Counted from the first letter of the stretch, positions 50,873-59,679 are shown. The stretch is 64,000 nt of DNA from Streptomyces sp. NBC_01381 (GCF_026340305.1 NZ_JAPEPI010000001.1:868001-932000), one strand, 5' to 3'. The notes: a model not told the origin generated them from the letters alone. Program-made: numbers and translations.

Positions 50873-50884
50873 GCTGACGGAAAC

Positions 50885-50953
50885 CTTCTTGTACGGCGTA
50901 CGGGAAATGCCTTACGGTGTACATCGCTCACCTCCCATACGCCGTACAAGAAG
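50885..50953 (+). promoter_or_regulatory. Operator region of the DHA2 efflux gene
   Basis: A 16-bp perfect inverted repeat (CTTCTTGTACGGCGTA at 50885-50900, complement at 50938-50953) contains two smaller palindromes, GTACGGCGTAC (50891-50901) and ATACGCCGTAC (50937-50947). A weaker middle copy, TTACGGTGTAC, is at 50912-50922. The sites surround the promoter and suit the TetR protein encoded downstream. Confidence 0.7.
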
Positions 50954-50964
50954 AAGGAGAGGGT

Positions 50965-52470
50965 ATGACGGCAACGACGACCGCCGAGACCCCCACCACC
51001 CCCCAGGCGCACCCTCAGCGCTGGCTGATCCTCGGTGTCATCTGCCTCGCCACGCTCACCGTCCTCCTGGACAACACCGTCCTGAACGTCGCGATCCCCT
51101 CCCTCACCAAGGAGCTGGACGCGTCCACGGCCGACATCCAGTGGATGATCAACGCCTACTCGCTCGTCCAGTCCGGCCTCCTGCTCACCGCGGGAAGCGC
51201 CGCCGACCGCTACGGCCGCAAGAAGATGCTCGCCGCGGGCCTCGCCCTCTTCGGCATCGGCTCGCTGGTCGCCGGTCTCGCCCAGTCCTCCACGCAGCTC
51301 ATCGCCGCGCGGGCCGGGATGGGCATCGGCGGCGCGCTCCTGATGACCACCACGCTCGCCGTCATCGTGCAGATCTTCGACGACAGCGAGCGGATGAAGG
51401 CGATCGGCCTCTGGTCGACCGTCAACTCCCTCGGCTTCGCGATCGGCCCGCTGGTCGGCGGCGTCATGCTCGACCACTTCTGGTGGGGCGCGATCTTCCT
51501 GATCAACATCCCCGTCGCGGTCCTCGGCTTCGTCGCCGTCGTGAAGCTGATCCCCGAGTCCAAGAACCCGCAGGGCGACCGGCCCGACCTGCTCGGCGCG
51601 GTGTTCTCCACCATCGGCATGGCGTCGGTCGTCTACGCGATCATCTCCGGGCCCGAGCACGGCTGGACGTCGACGCAGGTCCTTGTCGCGGCCGCGGTGG
51701 GTGTCGTGGTCCTCGGCGTCTTCGTCTGGTGGGAGCTGCGCATCCCGTACCCGATGCTGGACATGCACTTCTTCCGCAACCAGCGCTTCATCGGCGCCGT
51801 CGCGGGCGCCATCCTGGTCGCCTTCGGCATGGGCGGCTCGCTCTTCCTGCTCACCCAGCACCTCCAGTTCGTCCTGGGGTACGAGCCGTTGGAGGCCGGC
51901 CTGCGGACGGCGCCGCTCGCGGTCACCGTCGTCGCGCTCAACTTCACGGGCCTCGGCGCACGGCTTCTTAAGAAGACGAGCACTCCGGTCACCATCTTCA
52001 TCGGCATGACCCTGCTCTCCGCGGGGCTCGCCGCGATCGCCGTGCTCGGCGGCGACAACTACGGCGGGATGCTGACCGGGCTCATCGTGATGGGCGCGGG
52101 CATCGCGCTCGCCATGCCCGCGATGGCCAACGCCATCATGAGCGCGATCCCGCCGGAGAAGGCGGGCGTCGGCGCGGGCGTCAACGGCACGCTCGCGGAG
52201 TTCGGCAACGGGCTCGGCGTGGCCGTCCTCGGTGCGGTCCTCAACTCGAAGTTCGCCTCGCTGGTGGCCGTGTCCGCGGCCTCGCTGCCTGCCGCGCTCG
52301 CCGCGGCCGATACGGAGGGCGAGCGGGCGAAGATCGCCGACGCCTTCTCGTCGGGCCTTGAGACCAGTCAGCTGGTGGGGGCGGTGGCGGTGTTCCTCGG
52401 AGGCGTTGTCGCCGCCGCGTTGCTGAAGCGGGCGGAAAGGGCAGACTCTGCCAAGACGGCGTCCGCTTAG
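50965..52470 (+). CDS. DHA2-type MFS efflux pump (EmrB/QacA family)
   Basis: This 501-residue transporter has fourteen predicted membrane helices. Motif C of antiporters is visible near FAIGPLVGG, motif A at AADRYGRKKML, and the first helix carries the LDNTVLNVAIPSL signature (Asp at its start). It probably expels drugs or toxic metabolites by proton antiport. AAGGAGAGGGT is a strong ribosome binding site. A palindrome-rich region upstream and a TetR gene downstream point to induced expression. A terminator hairpin follows. Confidence 0.93.
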   Translation: MTATTTAETPTTPQAHPQRWLILGVICLATLTVLLDNTVLNVAIPSLTKELDASTADIQWMINAYSLVQSGLLLTAGSAADRYGRKKMLAAGLALFGIGSLVAGLAQSSTQLIAARAGMGIGGALLMTTTLAVIVQIFDDSERMKAIGLWSTVNSLGFAIGPLVGGVMLDHFWWGAIFLINIPVAVLGFVAVVKLIPESKNPQGDRPDLLGAVFSTIGMASVVYAIISGPEHGWTSTQVLVAAAVGVVVLGVFVWWELRIPYPMLDMHFFRNQRFIGAVAGAILVAFGMGGSLFLLTQHLQFVLGYEPLEAGLRTAPLAVTVVALNFTGLGARLLKKTSTPVTIFIGMTLLSAGLAAIAVLGGDNYGGMLTGLIVMGAGIALAMPAMANAIMSAIPPEKAGVGAGVNGTLAEFGNGLGVAVLGAVLNSKFASLVAVSAASLPAALAAADTEGERAKIADAFSSGLETSQLVGAVAVFLGGVVAAALLKRAERADSAKTASA

Positions 52471-52478
52471 CATCGAGT

Positions 52479-52520
52479 GCGGGCGGCGGAGTGGCTCATT
52501 CCGGCCGGTCCGCCGCCCGC
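52479..52520 (+). terminator. Hairpin after the DHA2 efflux gene
   Basis: A perfect 12-bp stem (GCGGGCGGCGGA at 52479-52490 with 52509-52520) has an 18-base loop. Confidence 0.65.
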
Positions 52521-52535
52521 TCCGGACCATCGGAT

Positions 52536-52563
52536 ATCGGTCATCGGTCATCGGTCATCGGTC
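52536..52563 (+). repeat. Four ATCGGTC heptamers upstream of the TetR gene
   Basis: Four tandem copies of ATCGGTC lie between the efflux terminator and the TetR ribosome binding site. Confidence 0.8.
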
Positions 52564-52598
52564 ATCGTGACAAGAGCTCAGGACCAGGAAGGTGCGCC

Positions 52599-53369
52599 AT
52601 GGTGAAGGCAGCCGACCGCGCGAAGCGCCCCGCGCGGACCAGCGTCTGGCTGGAGGGCAAGGCCCCCCGGAACGGCGCGGGCCGCAGGAGTGATCAGCCG
52701 ACAGGCCTGGACCGTGACCGCATCACCGAGGCCACGGTCCGCCTCCTCGACGAAGAGGGCCTCGCCAAGTTCTCCATGCGGCGCCTGGCCGCCGAGCTGA
52801 ACGTCACGGCGATGTCCGTGTACTGGTACGTCGACACCAAGGACGACCTGCTCGAACTGGCCCTGGACGCGGCCGCGGGCGAGATGAACCTGCCGGACGC
52901 CGAGTCGGTCACGCCCGAGCGGTGGCGCGAGACGCTGCGCGAACTGGCTTCGGAGTACCGGGGGTTGCTGGTCCGGCACGCCTGGGTGTCACCGCTCGTC
53001 GGCAACTTCCTCAACATCGGCCCGAACTGGCTCAAGTTCGCGCTGACCGTGCAGGACGTGGTGCGCAAGACGGGTCTTCCGACGGAGAAGCAGACCGGTG
53101 CGATCGCCGCGGTCTTCCAGTTCGTGTACGGATTCGGCACCGTGCAGGGCCACTACCTCGCGCGGTGCGCCGCGGCCGGGATGACGCCCGCGGAGTACTT
53201 CAAGGAAGCCATGGGCGCGGTCAGGTCCGATCCGGGCCTTGAGGAGACCCTGCACAGCGCCTCCGAGATGATGGAGGCGCGGGGCGGGAGCACGGTCGAG
53301 GAGATGTGGGAACTGGACTTCGCAGTCGCCCTGGACCTGCTGGTGGCGGGCATCGAGGCACAGCTGTAG
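52599..53369 (+). CDS. TetR family regulator of the DHA2 efflux pump
   Basis: This 256-residue protein has an unusually long basic N-terminal arm (about 1-38). The TetR helix-turn-helix follows (about 40-90: TEATVRLLDEEGLAKFSMRRLAAELNVTAMSVYWYVDTKDDLLEL), then a TetR_C-type ligand domain. The DNA-reading helix (TAMSVYWY) is of the class that recognises palindromes such as those upstream of 50965. It is probably the local repressor of the pump. The ribosome binding site AGGAAGG precedes the ATG. Confidence 0.9.
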   Translation: MVKAADRAKRPARTSVWLEGKAPRNGAGRRSDQPTGLDRDRITEATVRLLDEEGLAKFSMRRLAAELNVTAMSVYWYVDTKDDLLELALDAAAGEMNLPDAESVTPERWRETLRELASEYRGLLVRHAWVSPLVGNFLNIGPNWLKFALTVQDVVRKTGLPTEKQTGAIAAVFQFVYGFGTVQGHYLARCAAAGMTPAEYFKEAMGAVRSDPGLEETLHSASEMMEARGGSTVEEMWELDFAVALDLLVAGIEAQL

Positions 53370-53404
53370 CGGGGCCCTGGGCCTGCGCCGTTGTGGCGCG
53401 GGGC

Positions 53405-54229
53405 TCAGCCCTGCGGCAGTGAATCCCCCTGCACCGCCTGGACGTCCAGCTCCACCCGGAGGGTCGTGCCGATCGCCGAGATGCCCGCCTGCACCACCTG
53501 GTTGTAGTTCATCGCGAAGTCCTCGCGGCGCAGCTCCGCCGTGGCCCGGAAGGCCGCCCTCGTGCCGCCCCAGGGATCCGCCCCCGTACCGAGATAGCTG
53601 AGCTCCAGGTCGACCGGGCGTACGACACCGTGCATGGTCAGTTCGCCGTGCACCGTCCAGCGGTCGGAGCCTGCGGGCGTGAGACCGGTCGAGCGGTAGG
53701 TGAGCTCGGGGTACTGGTCGACGTCCAGGAAGTCGGGGGACTTCAGGTGGCCGTCCCGCATGCCGTTGCCCGTGTCGATGGACGAGGACTTGATGACCGC
53801 CTCGACCCGGGACTTCTCGAGGTCCTCGGAGATGTCGATCCGCCCGCCGAACTCCGTGAACCGGCCGTGCACGCTGGTGATCCCCAGGTGCTGGGCCGTC
53901 GCGCCCACGGTGGAGTGCGCGGGGTCGATGGTCCACGGCCCCGGCGGCGGCAGCTCCGTGCCGCCCTGCCGGGCGAGGACGACGCTGCCGACCTCGGCAC
54001 GGCCGCTCGCGGTGACGAGCGCGGTCGAGGCCACGGGCGCGTAACCGACCGCGGTGACGATCACCGTGTACGGTCCTGCCGGCAGCGCCGTGGTGTCGCG
54101 CACCGCGCCCTCCTCGTCCGCCGCGGCCCGCAGCACCTGCGTACCCGTCATGTCGGTGAGGGTGACGACGGCGTGGGATACCGCCCAGCCGTCTCGCGTC
54201 CGGATGCGCGCTGTAAGTCCCGGTCCCAT
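53405..54229 (-). CDS. YceI-like protein with N-terminal carboxypeptidase-regulatory-like domain
   Basis: This is a 274-residue protein. Residues 5-85 form a beta-sandwich of the carboxypeptidase-regulatory type (LTARIRTRDGWAVSHAVVTLTD, ending AGPYTVIVTAVGYAPVAST). Residues 95-270 are a YceI lipocalin-like domain (WTIDPAHSTVGATAQHLG, VHGRFTEFGG, GELTMHGVVRPVDLELSY). YceI proteins bind isoprenoid-type ligands. There is no signal peptide, unlike E. coli YceI, so it should stay in the cytosol. AAGGAGAT is the ribosome binding site. The same beta-sandwich module occurs three times in the transporter encoded upstream. Confidence 0.87.
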   Translation of the reverse strand: MGPGLTARIRTRDGWAVSHAVVTLTDMTGTQVLRAAADEEGAVRDTTALPAGPYTVIVTAVGYAPVASTALVTASGRAEVGSVVLARQGGTELPPPGPWTIDPAHSTVGATAQHLGITSVHGRFTEFGGRIDISEDLEKSRVEAVIKSSSIDTGNGMRDGHLKSPDFLDVDQYPELTYRSTGLTPAGSDRWTVHGELTMHGVVRPVDLELSYLGTGADPWGGTRAAFRATAELRREDFAMNYNQVVQAGISAIGTTLRVELDVQAVQGDSLPQG

Positions 54230-54339
54230 CCCGTTTATCTCCTTGCCAAGCCAAGCTTCAAAAGAGTGCGGCCCCCGGCGGCGGTGACCCGGCCGTCCCC
54301 TGCCGTGTACGTCACCACCACCCGGGGGCCCTTTCCACA

Positions 54340-54385
54340 CCGGCCCGCACGCGCGCATCCGCTCGAGTACGCGCGCACGGGCCGG
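54340..54385 (-). terminator. Hairpin between the MFS fusion gene and the YceI gene
   Basis: CCGGCCCG at 54340-54347 pairs with CGGGCCGG at 54378-54385, with further GCGCGC pairing inside. It lies just past the stop of the MFS fusion gene. Confidence 0.55.
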
Positions 54386-54391
54386 GGTCAA

Positions 54392-56908
54392 TCACTCGCC
54401 GGGGTGGGCGAGTTCGATGTCGTGGCCGTCGACGCCTTCTCCGGCGACGGTCAGGCCCGTCGCCACCGGCGGGTAACCGGTCGCGATGACCGTGTACTCG
54501 CCGTTGTCCAGGTCGGTGAAGGCGTACGCCCCGTCCGACCCCGTGGTGGCGGTGGCGACGACGTTGCCCGCCGCGTCCACCAGCGTGACCCGCGCGTCGT
54601 TCAGCGGCCCGCCCTTGGCCCGCACGGTGCCGAGCACCTGCGAACCGGACTTCAGCTCGACCTCGACCCGGGTGACGCCGACCGCGCCGACCTCGACCGG
54701 CAGCGCCATCGGCCGGTGCCCCGCGGCGTTCACCGCGATGGTCACCTGTCCCGGCACCAGCTCGGCGAAGGTGAACTCACCCTGGTCGGTGGTGAGTCCG
54801 GTGGCCAGCACATCGCCGCGTACGTCCGTCACGATGACCATCGCGCCGCCGACCGGCAGCTTGCCGTCGGAGGCCCGCACCACACCGGTGAGGCCGCTCG
54901 TGCCGCTCAGCAGGATGTCGTACGCGAGCGCATCGTCGGCCACGACGATCGTCGAAGCCTGCGGCTGGAAGCCGTCGGCCGACGCGATCAGTACGTACGA
55001 GCCCGCGCCCGGGGCGTCCACGGCGTAGGACCCGTCGCCCTGCGCCACCGCACGCCCCAGCTGCCGTCCCCCGAGGGAGATCAGCGTGACGGCGGCCCGC
55101 GGCACCGGAGCACTCTCCGCGCCCCGCACGAAACCGCGCACCGGAGTGCCGCCGCCCGTGGTCTGCACCGGGGCGTCCCCGGTGGCGGACGAGGCGACCG
55201 CGGCGAGCTTCTGCGTGCCCTCGGGCCCCGTCTCGGTGTGCGCCGCGACGGAGGCGAGGAGCGGCTGCTCGCCGGCGACCTCGGTGCCGGCCGGAGACTC
55301 GGACGGCTCGGACGACTCGGCGGCCTGGGCGAGGGCACCCGACGTACGCAGCGGGACCTCCTTGATGAAGAGCGTGATCAGGAAGGCGATCAGCGCCATC
55401 GGCGCGGCGATCAGGAAGACATCGGCGATGCCGTGCCCGTAGGCGCTCTCCATCACCGTGCGGAACGGCGCGGGAAGGGCGTCCAGATCCGGGATGCCGC
55501 CGCCACCGGTGCCGCCGTGACCCATGGCCGCGGCCTTCGGACCGAGGTCCTCCAGGCCGTCCTTCACGTAGTCGGTGATGCGCGTGGACATCACGGCACC
55601 GAGCACCGAGACGCCCATGGCGCCACCGAGAGAACGGAAGAAGGTGACGACGGAGCTCGCGGAACCGAGGTCCTCGGGAGCGACCTGGTTCTGCGTGGCG
55701 AGGACGAGGTTCTGCATCATCATGCCGATGCCGAGGCCCATGATCGCCATGAAGATCGCGATGTGCCAGTACTCGGTGTCGTACCGCATCGTGCCGAGCA
55801 GGCCGAGCCCCGCGGTCAGCAGCACACCGCCCGCGACCAGCCAGGCCTTCCACTTGCCGGTCTTGGTGATGATCTGCCCTGAGACCGTCGAGGAGACGAA
55901 CAGACCACCGATCATCGGGATCGTCATGACGCCGGACATCGTCGGCGACTTGTCGCGCGCCAGCTGGAAGTACTGGCTGAAGAACACCGTGCCCGCGAAC
56001 ATCGCGACACCCACGAAGAGCGAGGCGAGCGAGGCCAGGGTGATGGTGCGGTTGCGGAAGAGCCGCAGCGGGATGATCGGCTCGCTCGCCTTGGACTCGA
56101 CGAAGAGGAAGACCGCGCCGAGCAGCACCGAACCGCCGACCATCGCGTACGTCTGCCAGGACAGCCAGTCGTACTTGTCACCGGCGAAGGTGACCCAGAC
56201 CAGGAGCAGCGAGACGGCCGCGGAGATGAAGAAGGCGCCGGCCCAGTCGACCTTGACGTCCCGCTTCACGACGGGGAGCTTCAGGGTCTTCTGCAGCACG
56301 ATCAGGGCGATGATCGCGAAGGGCACGCCGACGTAGAAGCACCAGCGCCAGCCGAGCCAGTCGGTGTCGGTGATGACACCGCCGAGCAGCGGACCGCCGA
56401 CGGTCGCGACGGCGAAGGTCGCGCCGAGGTAGCCGGAGTAACGCCCGCGCTCACGCGGGGAGATCATCGCGGCCATCACGATCTGCGCGAGGGCGGAGAG
56501 ACCGCCCACGCCGATGCCCTGCACGACACGGCAGGCGATGAGCATGCCCGCGTTCTGCGAGAGCCCGGCGACCACCGATCCCAGGACATAAATGATCAGG
56601 GCTATCTGTACGAGCGCCTTCTTGCTGAAGAGGTCGGACAGCTTGCCCCACAGCGGGGTGGTCGCCGTCATCGCAAGCAGCGATGCGGTGACGACCCAGG
56701 TGTAGGCGGACTGGCCGCCGCCGAGGTCGCCGATGATTTCGGGCAGGGCGTTGGAGACGATCGTCGACGACAGGATCGCGACGAACATGCCGAGCAGCAA
56801 GCCGGACAGGGCCTCCATGATCTGGCGGTGCGTCATGGGGGCGCCGTCATCACGCGCCCCGTGCTTGGCGTGGCTGCCCCGCACACCGGATGGTGTGGTT
56901 GTTGCCAT
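54392..56908 (-). CDS. DHA2 MFS transporter fused to three C-terminal beta-sandwich repeats
   Basis: This is an 838-residue protein. Residues 25-525 are a 14-helix drug:proton antiporter (SSTIVSNALPEIIGDLGG in the first helix, GKLSDLFSKKALVQ as motif A, GATFAVATVGGPLLGG as motif C). After an Ala/Glu/Ser-rich linker, three carboxypeptidase-regulatory-like domains follow, at about 590-665, 670-750 and 755-835. Each has a Gly-x-Val-Arg start and an SYVL/VTIA/EYTV strand. Ordinary DHA2 pumps end near 520. With fourteen helices the C-terminus should be cytoplasmic, like the YceI protein that shares the module. It is divergent from nothing; the MarR gene precedes it on the same strand. Confidence 0.9.
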   Translation of the reverse strand: MATTTPSGVRGSHAKHGARDDGAPMTHRQIMEALSGLLLGMFVAILSSTIVSNALPEIIGDLGGGQSAYTWVVTASLLAMTATTPLWGKLSDLFSKKALVQIALIIYVLGSVVAGLSQNAGMLIACRVVQGIGVGGLSALAQIVMAAMISPRERGRYSGYLGATFAVATVGGPLLGGVITDTDWLGWRWCFYVGVPFAIIALIVLQKTLKLPVVKRDVKVDWAGAFFISAAVSLLLVWVTFAGDKYDWLSWQTYAMVGGSVLLGAVFLFVESKASEPIIPLRLFRNRTITLASLASLFVGVAMFAGTVFFSQYFQLARDKSPTMSGVMTIPMIGGLFVSSTVSGQIITKTGKWKAWLVAGGVLLTAGLGLLGTMRYDTEYWHIAIFMAIMGLGIGMMMQNLVLATQNQVAPEDLGSASSVVTFFRSLGGAMGVSVLGAVMSTRITDYVKDGLEDLGPKAAAMGHGGTGGGGIPDLDALPAPFRTVMESAYGHGIADVFLIAAPMALIAFLITLFIKEVPLRTSGALAQAAESSEPSESPAGTEVAGEQPLLASVAAHTETGPEGTQKLAAVASSATGDAPVQTTGGGTPVRGFVRGAESAPVPRAAVTLISLGGRQLGRAVAQGDGSYAVDAPGAGSYVLIASADGFQPQASTIVVADDALAYDILLSGTSGLTGVVRASDGKLPVGGAMVIVTDVRGDVLATGLTTDQGEFTFAELVPGQVTIAVNAAGHRPMALPVEVGAVGVTRVEVELKSGSQVLGTVRAKGGPLNDARVTLVDAAGNVVATATTGSDGAYAFTDLDNGEYTVIATGYPPVATGLTVAGEGVDGHDIELAHPGE

Positions 56909-56922
56909 GGGCTTCCTCTTCG

Positions 56923-57408
56923 TTACGCGGGTGTACGGGTGGTCTCTTCAGAGGGGTGGGGAAGCCGGGCCGAAGCCGCACGGCAGTCCCCGAAGCTGTC
57001 GCGCAGTCGCGCGAGCAGCGTGCTGAGCTGGACGACCTCGTCGTCGGACCAGTCATGCAAGTAGTGGGTGAGCGTCTTGATCGACAGGTCATTCAGCTCT
57101 TCGAGCTTGGCCTTGCCCGCCGGGGTCAGGCGCAGGATCCGGGAGCGTTTGTCGGCGGGGTCGGGATCCCGGTGGATCCACTCCTTCTCCGCCACATGGG
57201 CCACGTGCCTGCTGGTCACCGACATGTCCACGGCGAGCAGCTCGGCGAGCCTGCTCATCCGCATCTCGCCGTGCCGGTCGAGCAGGACGAGTACGGCTGC
57301 GGATCCGCCAGGGCAGTCGGCCGGGAGGCCACGTCCCAGGCCGCGCTTCACGGCACCGATCGCGCTGAGCTGTCGGGCCAGCTCCTCGTACTGACGCTGC
57401 GCGGCCAC
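56923..57408 (-). CDS. MarR family regulator
   Basis: This is a 161-residue winged-helix regulator: MRMSRLAELLAVDMSVTSRHVAHVAEKEWIHRDPDPADKRSRILRLTP carries the recognition helix and the wing with the conserved DxRSR motif (here DKRSR). It lies 14 bp upstream of the MFS fusion gene on the same strand, so both are probably one operon controlled by the MarR protein itself. Two matching palindromes lie before its GTG start. The ligand is unknown; export substrates of the pump are likely candidates. Confidence 0.92.
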   Translation of the reverse strand: MAAQRQYEELARQLSAIGAVKRGLGRGLPADCPGGSAAVLVLLDRHGEMRMSRLAELLAVDMSVTSRHVAHVAEKEWIHRDPDPADKRSRILRLTPAGKAKLEELNDLSIKTLTHYLHDWSDDEVVQLSTLLARLRDSFGDCRAASARLPHPSEETTRTPA

Positions 57409-57423
57409 GGCACCTCCTATGTT

Positions 57424-57466
57424 GTTGCTTAGGGCAACGATAGAGACAGTTGGTTGCCGCAGGCAA
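57424..57466 (-). promoter_or_regulatory. MarR-type operator pair
   Basis: GTTGC-N5-GCAAC (57424-57438) and TTGCC-N3-GGCAA (57454-57466) share the GTTGC/GCAAC half-site and lie 15 to 58 bp upstream of the marR start, covering its promoter. Confidence 0.65.
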
Positions 57467-57580
57467 ACTAAAACCGGACCAACGCCCTAAAGAGTCGGCA
57501 AAGGTCTGGGACCACCCTCGTAAAGTCCCTGGCCAGAGGGGGTTGGGCCGGGAGCGGAGGATTCGCTAGGGTCCTTCTCC

Positions 57581-57784
57581 ATGGCACACAACCCCCAGGG
57601 TCCCCAGGGCAACCCCGACCCCGCCGGCAGCACACAGATGTTCCGCGCCTTCGTGGACGAGGAGCCGCAGGGCCGCGGCCAGCAGCAGACGGCAGCTTCC
57701 GCGGGCCCGCGCATCGGCTTGATCATCGGAATCGTGGTGGCGATCGCGGTGGTGGCGGGCGTGGCTTGGCTGGCCCTCAAGTAA
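57581..57784 (+). CDS. Small single-pass membrane protein
   Basis: This is a 67-residue protein with a hydrophilic Gln/Gly/Pro-rich first half (GPQGNPDPAGSTQMFRAFVDE). One membrane helix closes it (about 45-66, IGLIIGIVVAIAVVAGVAWLA). It is a conserved Streptomyces protein as far as I recall; no function is known. The ATG at 57581 fits. It is divergent from the MarR gene. Confidence 0.8.
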   Translation: MAHNPQGPQGNPDPAGSTQMFRAFVDEEPQGRGQQQTAASAGPRIGLIIGIVVAIAVVAGVAWLALK

Positions 57785-57798
57785 TTCAAGCGGCGGGG

Positions 57799-57862
57799 GC
57801 GCCCCTTTAGGGGCGCGGGGCTGTGACATGTGCGGCTCCGCCGCGTGGGCGCGACCAGCCAC
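57799..57862 (-). repeat. Dispersed intergenic repeat, copy B
   Basis: This is the inverted copy of 42463-42525, with one mismatch in about 50 bases of shared core. The hairpin GCGCCCC/GGGGCGC has loop TTTA here and TTC in copy A. Confidence 0.8.
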
Positions 57863-57887
57863 ACGCGACCCGCAGTCGAAAACCCCG

Positions 57888-58637
57888 CTACTTCCACTTC
57901 ACGGAGACGTCCCGAGTCTCCACATGCATGCCCAGCGGCACCCGCCACGCGTCCACGCACACGGACCAGGTCTTCTCCACCCGCTTCCCCGCGCCGATGG
58001 GCGCAGGCAGCTTCTCGGTGGACTCAAGCGTCGCCCAGTCGACGCCAAGTGCCCCGATGACGTGCGTCTCAAAGGTGACCGTGCCCGAACGCACCGCCGT
58101 TCCCCCGGTGTTGCGGAAGGCGACGGTCACCTTCTCGCACCACCGCTCATCCGCAGGCTTCAGCTCAGGTTCGCCGACACTCAGCTTCGCGGGCCCCGCA
58201 GGCGGCGCACTGCTGCCGGGCGCGGACGGAGGAGCCGAAGGACTCTCCGTACGACCGGAGTTGTCACCGCCGCTGTCAGGGGCCGAACCGCCGGGCGAGG
58301 CCGGAGCATCCGAACTCGCGCCGCCGTCAGACGGCTTGCCGCCAGGCGAGTCACTACCGGGCGACTCACCGACAGGACCGCCACCTGAGGAGTCACTCCC
58401 CTCCGGCGCCCGGGAGGAGTCATCCTTGCCGCCGGGCGGCGCCTCACTGCCGTCCAGTGGGACCAGCTCCACGTCTCCGGTAGGTGCCACGCCAGGACCA
58501 GCCTTCGCAGGGTTCTCCGCCGCTGCCCCGGTGGCGACATAGCCGTCGCCGCCCCCGCTGCCGCAGGCAACAAGCCCACCGCTCAGGCTGCCGCCCAGGC
58601 ATAGCGCAGCCGCTACGTTCCGTACGCCACGTCGCAT
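57888..58637 (-). CDS. Lipoprotein with Ser/Gly/Pro-rich linker
   Basis: This is a 249-residue precursor with a lipoprotein signal (residues 1-25, lipobox LVAC, Cys25). Residues 60-148 are low-complexity (Ser/Gly/Pro/Asp-rich), probably spanning the cell wall. The C-terminal domain of about 100 residues (AKLSVGEPELKPADERWCEKV onward) has an Ig-like look, with two cysteines (RWCEKV and WSVCVDA) that may form a disulfide. The family is not recognised. Confidence 0.82.
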   Translation of the reverse strand: MRRGVRNVAAALCLGGSLSGGLVACGSGGGDGYVATGAAAENPAKAGPGVAPTGDVELVPLDGSEAPPGGKDDSSRAPEGSDSSGGGPVGESPGSDSPGGKPSDGGASSDAPASPGGSAPDSGGDNSGRTESPSAPPSAPGSSAPPAGPAKLSVGEPELKPADERWCEKVTVAFRNTGGTAVRSGTVTFETHVIGALGVDWATLESTEKLPAPIGAGKRVEKTWSVCVDAWRVPLGMHVETRDVSVKWK

Positions 58638-58750
58638 CGCGCCAGTGTGGCTGACGGTCCGTCACTTAGGAACCCCGTCAGCAACACCGGCCACCCCGCG
58701 GCGAATTGACCACCGGCGACAACCGGTGACCACTGGCGATCACCGGCGAC

Positions 58751-59611
58751 TCAGTCGGAGATCAGCCCTTCCCGAAGCTGCGAGAGAGTCCGGGTCAGCA
58801 GCCGGGACACATGCATCTGCGAGATGCCGACCTCCTCGCCGATCTGCGACTGCGTCATGTTCGCGAAGAAGCGCAGCATGATGATGCGGCGCTCGCGCGG
58901 CGGCAGCTTGGCGAGCAGCGGCTTGAGGGACTCGCGGTACTCGACGCCTTCCAGGGCGCTGTCCTCGTAGCCGAGGCGGTCCGCGAGGGAGCCCTCGCCG
59001 CCGTCGTCCTCGGGGGCCGGGGAGTCGAGCGAGGACGCCGTGTAGGCGTTCCCCACCGCGAGGCCGTCGACCACGTCCTCCTCGGAGACGCCGAGCGCCT
59101 TGGCGAGCTCGGGCACCGTCGGGGAGCGGTCGAGCCGCTGGGCCAGCTCGTCGCTGGTCTTGGTCAGCGCGAGCCGCAGCTCCTGGAGGCGGCGCGGGAC
59201 GCGCACCGACCAACTCGTGTCGCGGAAGAAGCGCTTGATCTCACCGACGACGGTCGGCATCGCGAACGTCGGGAATTCCACGCCGCGTTCGCAGTCGAAG
59301 CGGTCGATCGCCTTGATCAGACCGATCGTGCCGACCTGGACGATGTCCTCCATCGGTTCGTTGCGGCTGCGGAAGCGCGCCGCCGCGTACCGGACGAGAG
59401 GGAGGTTCAGCTCGATGAGCGTGTCGCGTACGTAGACGCGCTCCGGGCTGTCTTTGTCGAGTGCGGCGAGCCGCAGGAAAAGGGAGCGGGACAGGGTGCG
59501 GGTGTCGATGGCTCCAGAAGCCGTTGTCACGGCTTCGGCTGGAAGCGCGTCGGGCGCGGTTTCGCTCTTCGTGAGCGTGAGCACCTTCGAGCTGCCCTGG
59601 TCTGCGGACAT
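58751..59611 (-). CDS. sigN: RNA polymerase sigma factor SigN (SigB/SigF group)
   Basis: This is a 286-residue group 3 sigma factor. Region 2 (about 60-130) includes [22 protein letters not shown] and [19 protein letters not shown], region 3 is at about 140-200, and region 4 (about 220-280) has [37 protein letters not shown]. It lies next to a very similar gene that matches SigF, as the sigN-sigF pair does in S. coelicolor. SigN acts late in aerial development there. A SigB-type promoter upstream (59680-59705) suggests autoregulation. The symbol rests on this pairing, not on a search. Confidence 0.87.
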   Translation of the reverse strand: MSADQGSSKVLTLTKSETAPDALPAEAVTTASGAIDTRTLSRSLFLRLAALDKDSPERVYVRDTLIELNLPLVRYAAARFRSRNEPMEDIVQVGTIGLIKAIDRFDCERGVEFPTFAMPTVVGEIKRFFRDTSWSVRVPRRLQELRLALTKTSDELAQRLDRSPTVPELAKALGVSEEDVVDGLAVGNAYTASSLDSPAPEDDGGEGSLADRLGYEDSALEGVEYRESLKPLLAKLPPRERRIIMLRFFANMTQSQIGEEVGISQMHVSRLLTRTLSQLREGLISD

Positions 59612-59679
59612 GCCACCCCCTTGAGGTCGCGGACGGTCACGGCGGACGCTCCCGTCGGAGGAACGCAGCCTCCACCTGA

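Noticed and set aside
50833..52551. 572-codon minus-strand frame opposite the DHA2 pump
   Set aside because: The plus strand encodes an obvious 14-helix transporter with a strong ribosome binding site; the antisense reading is charged low-complexity sequence.
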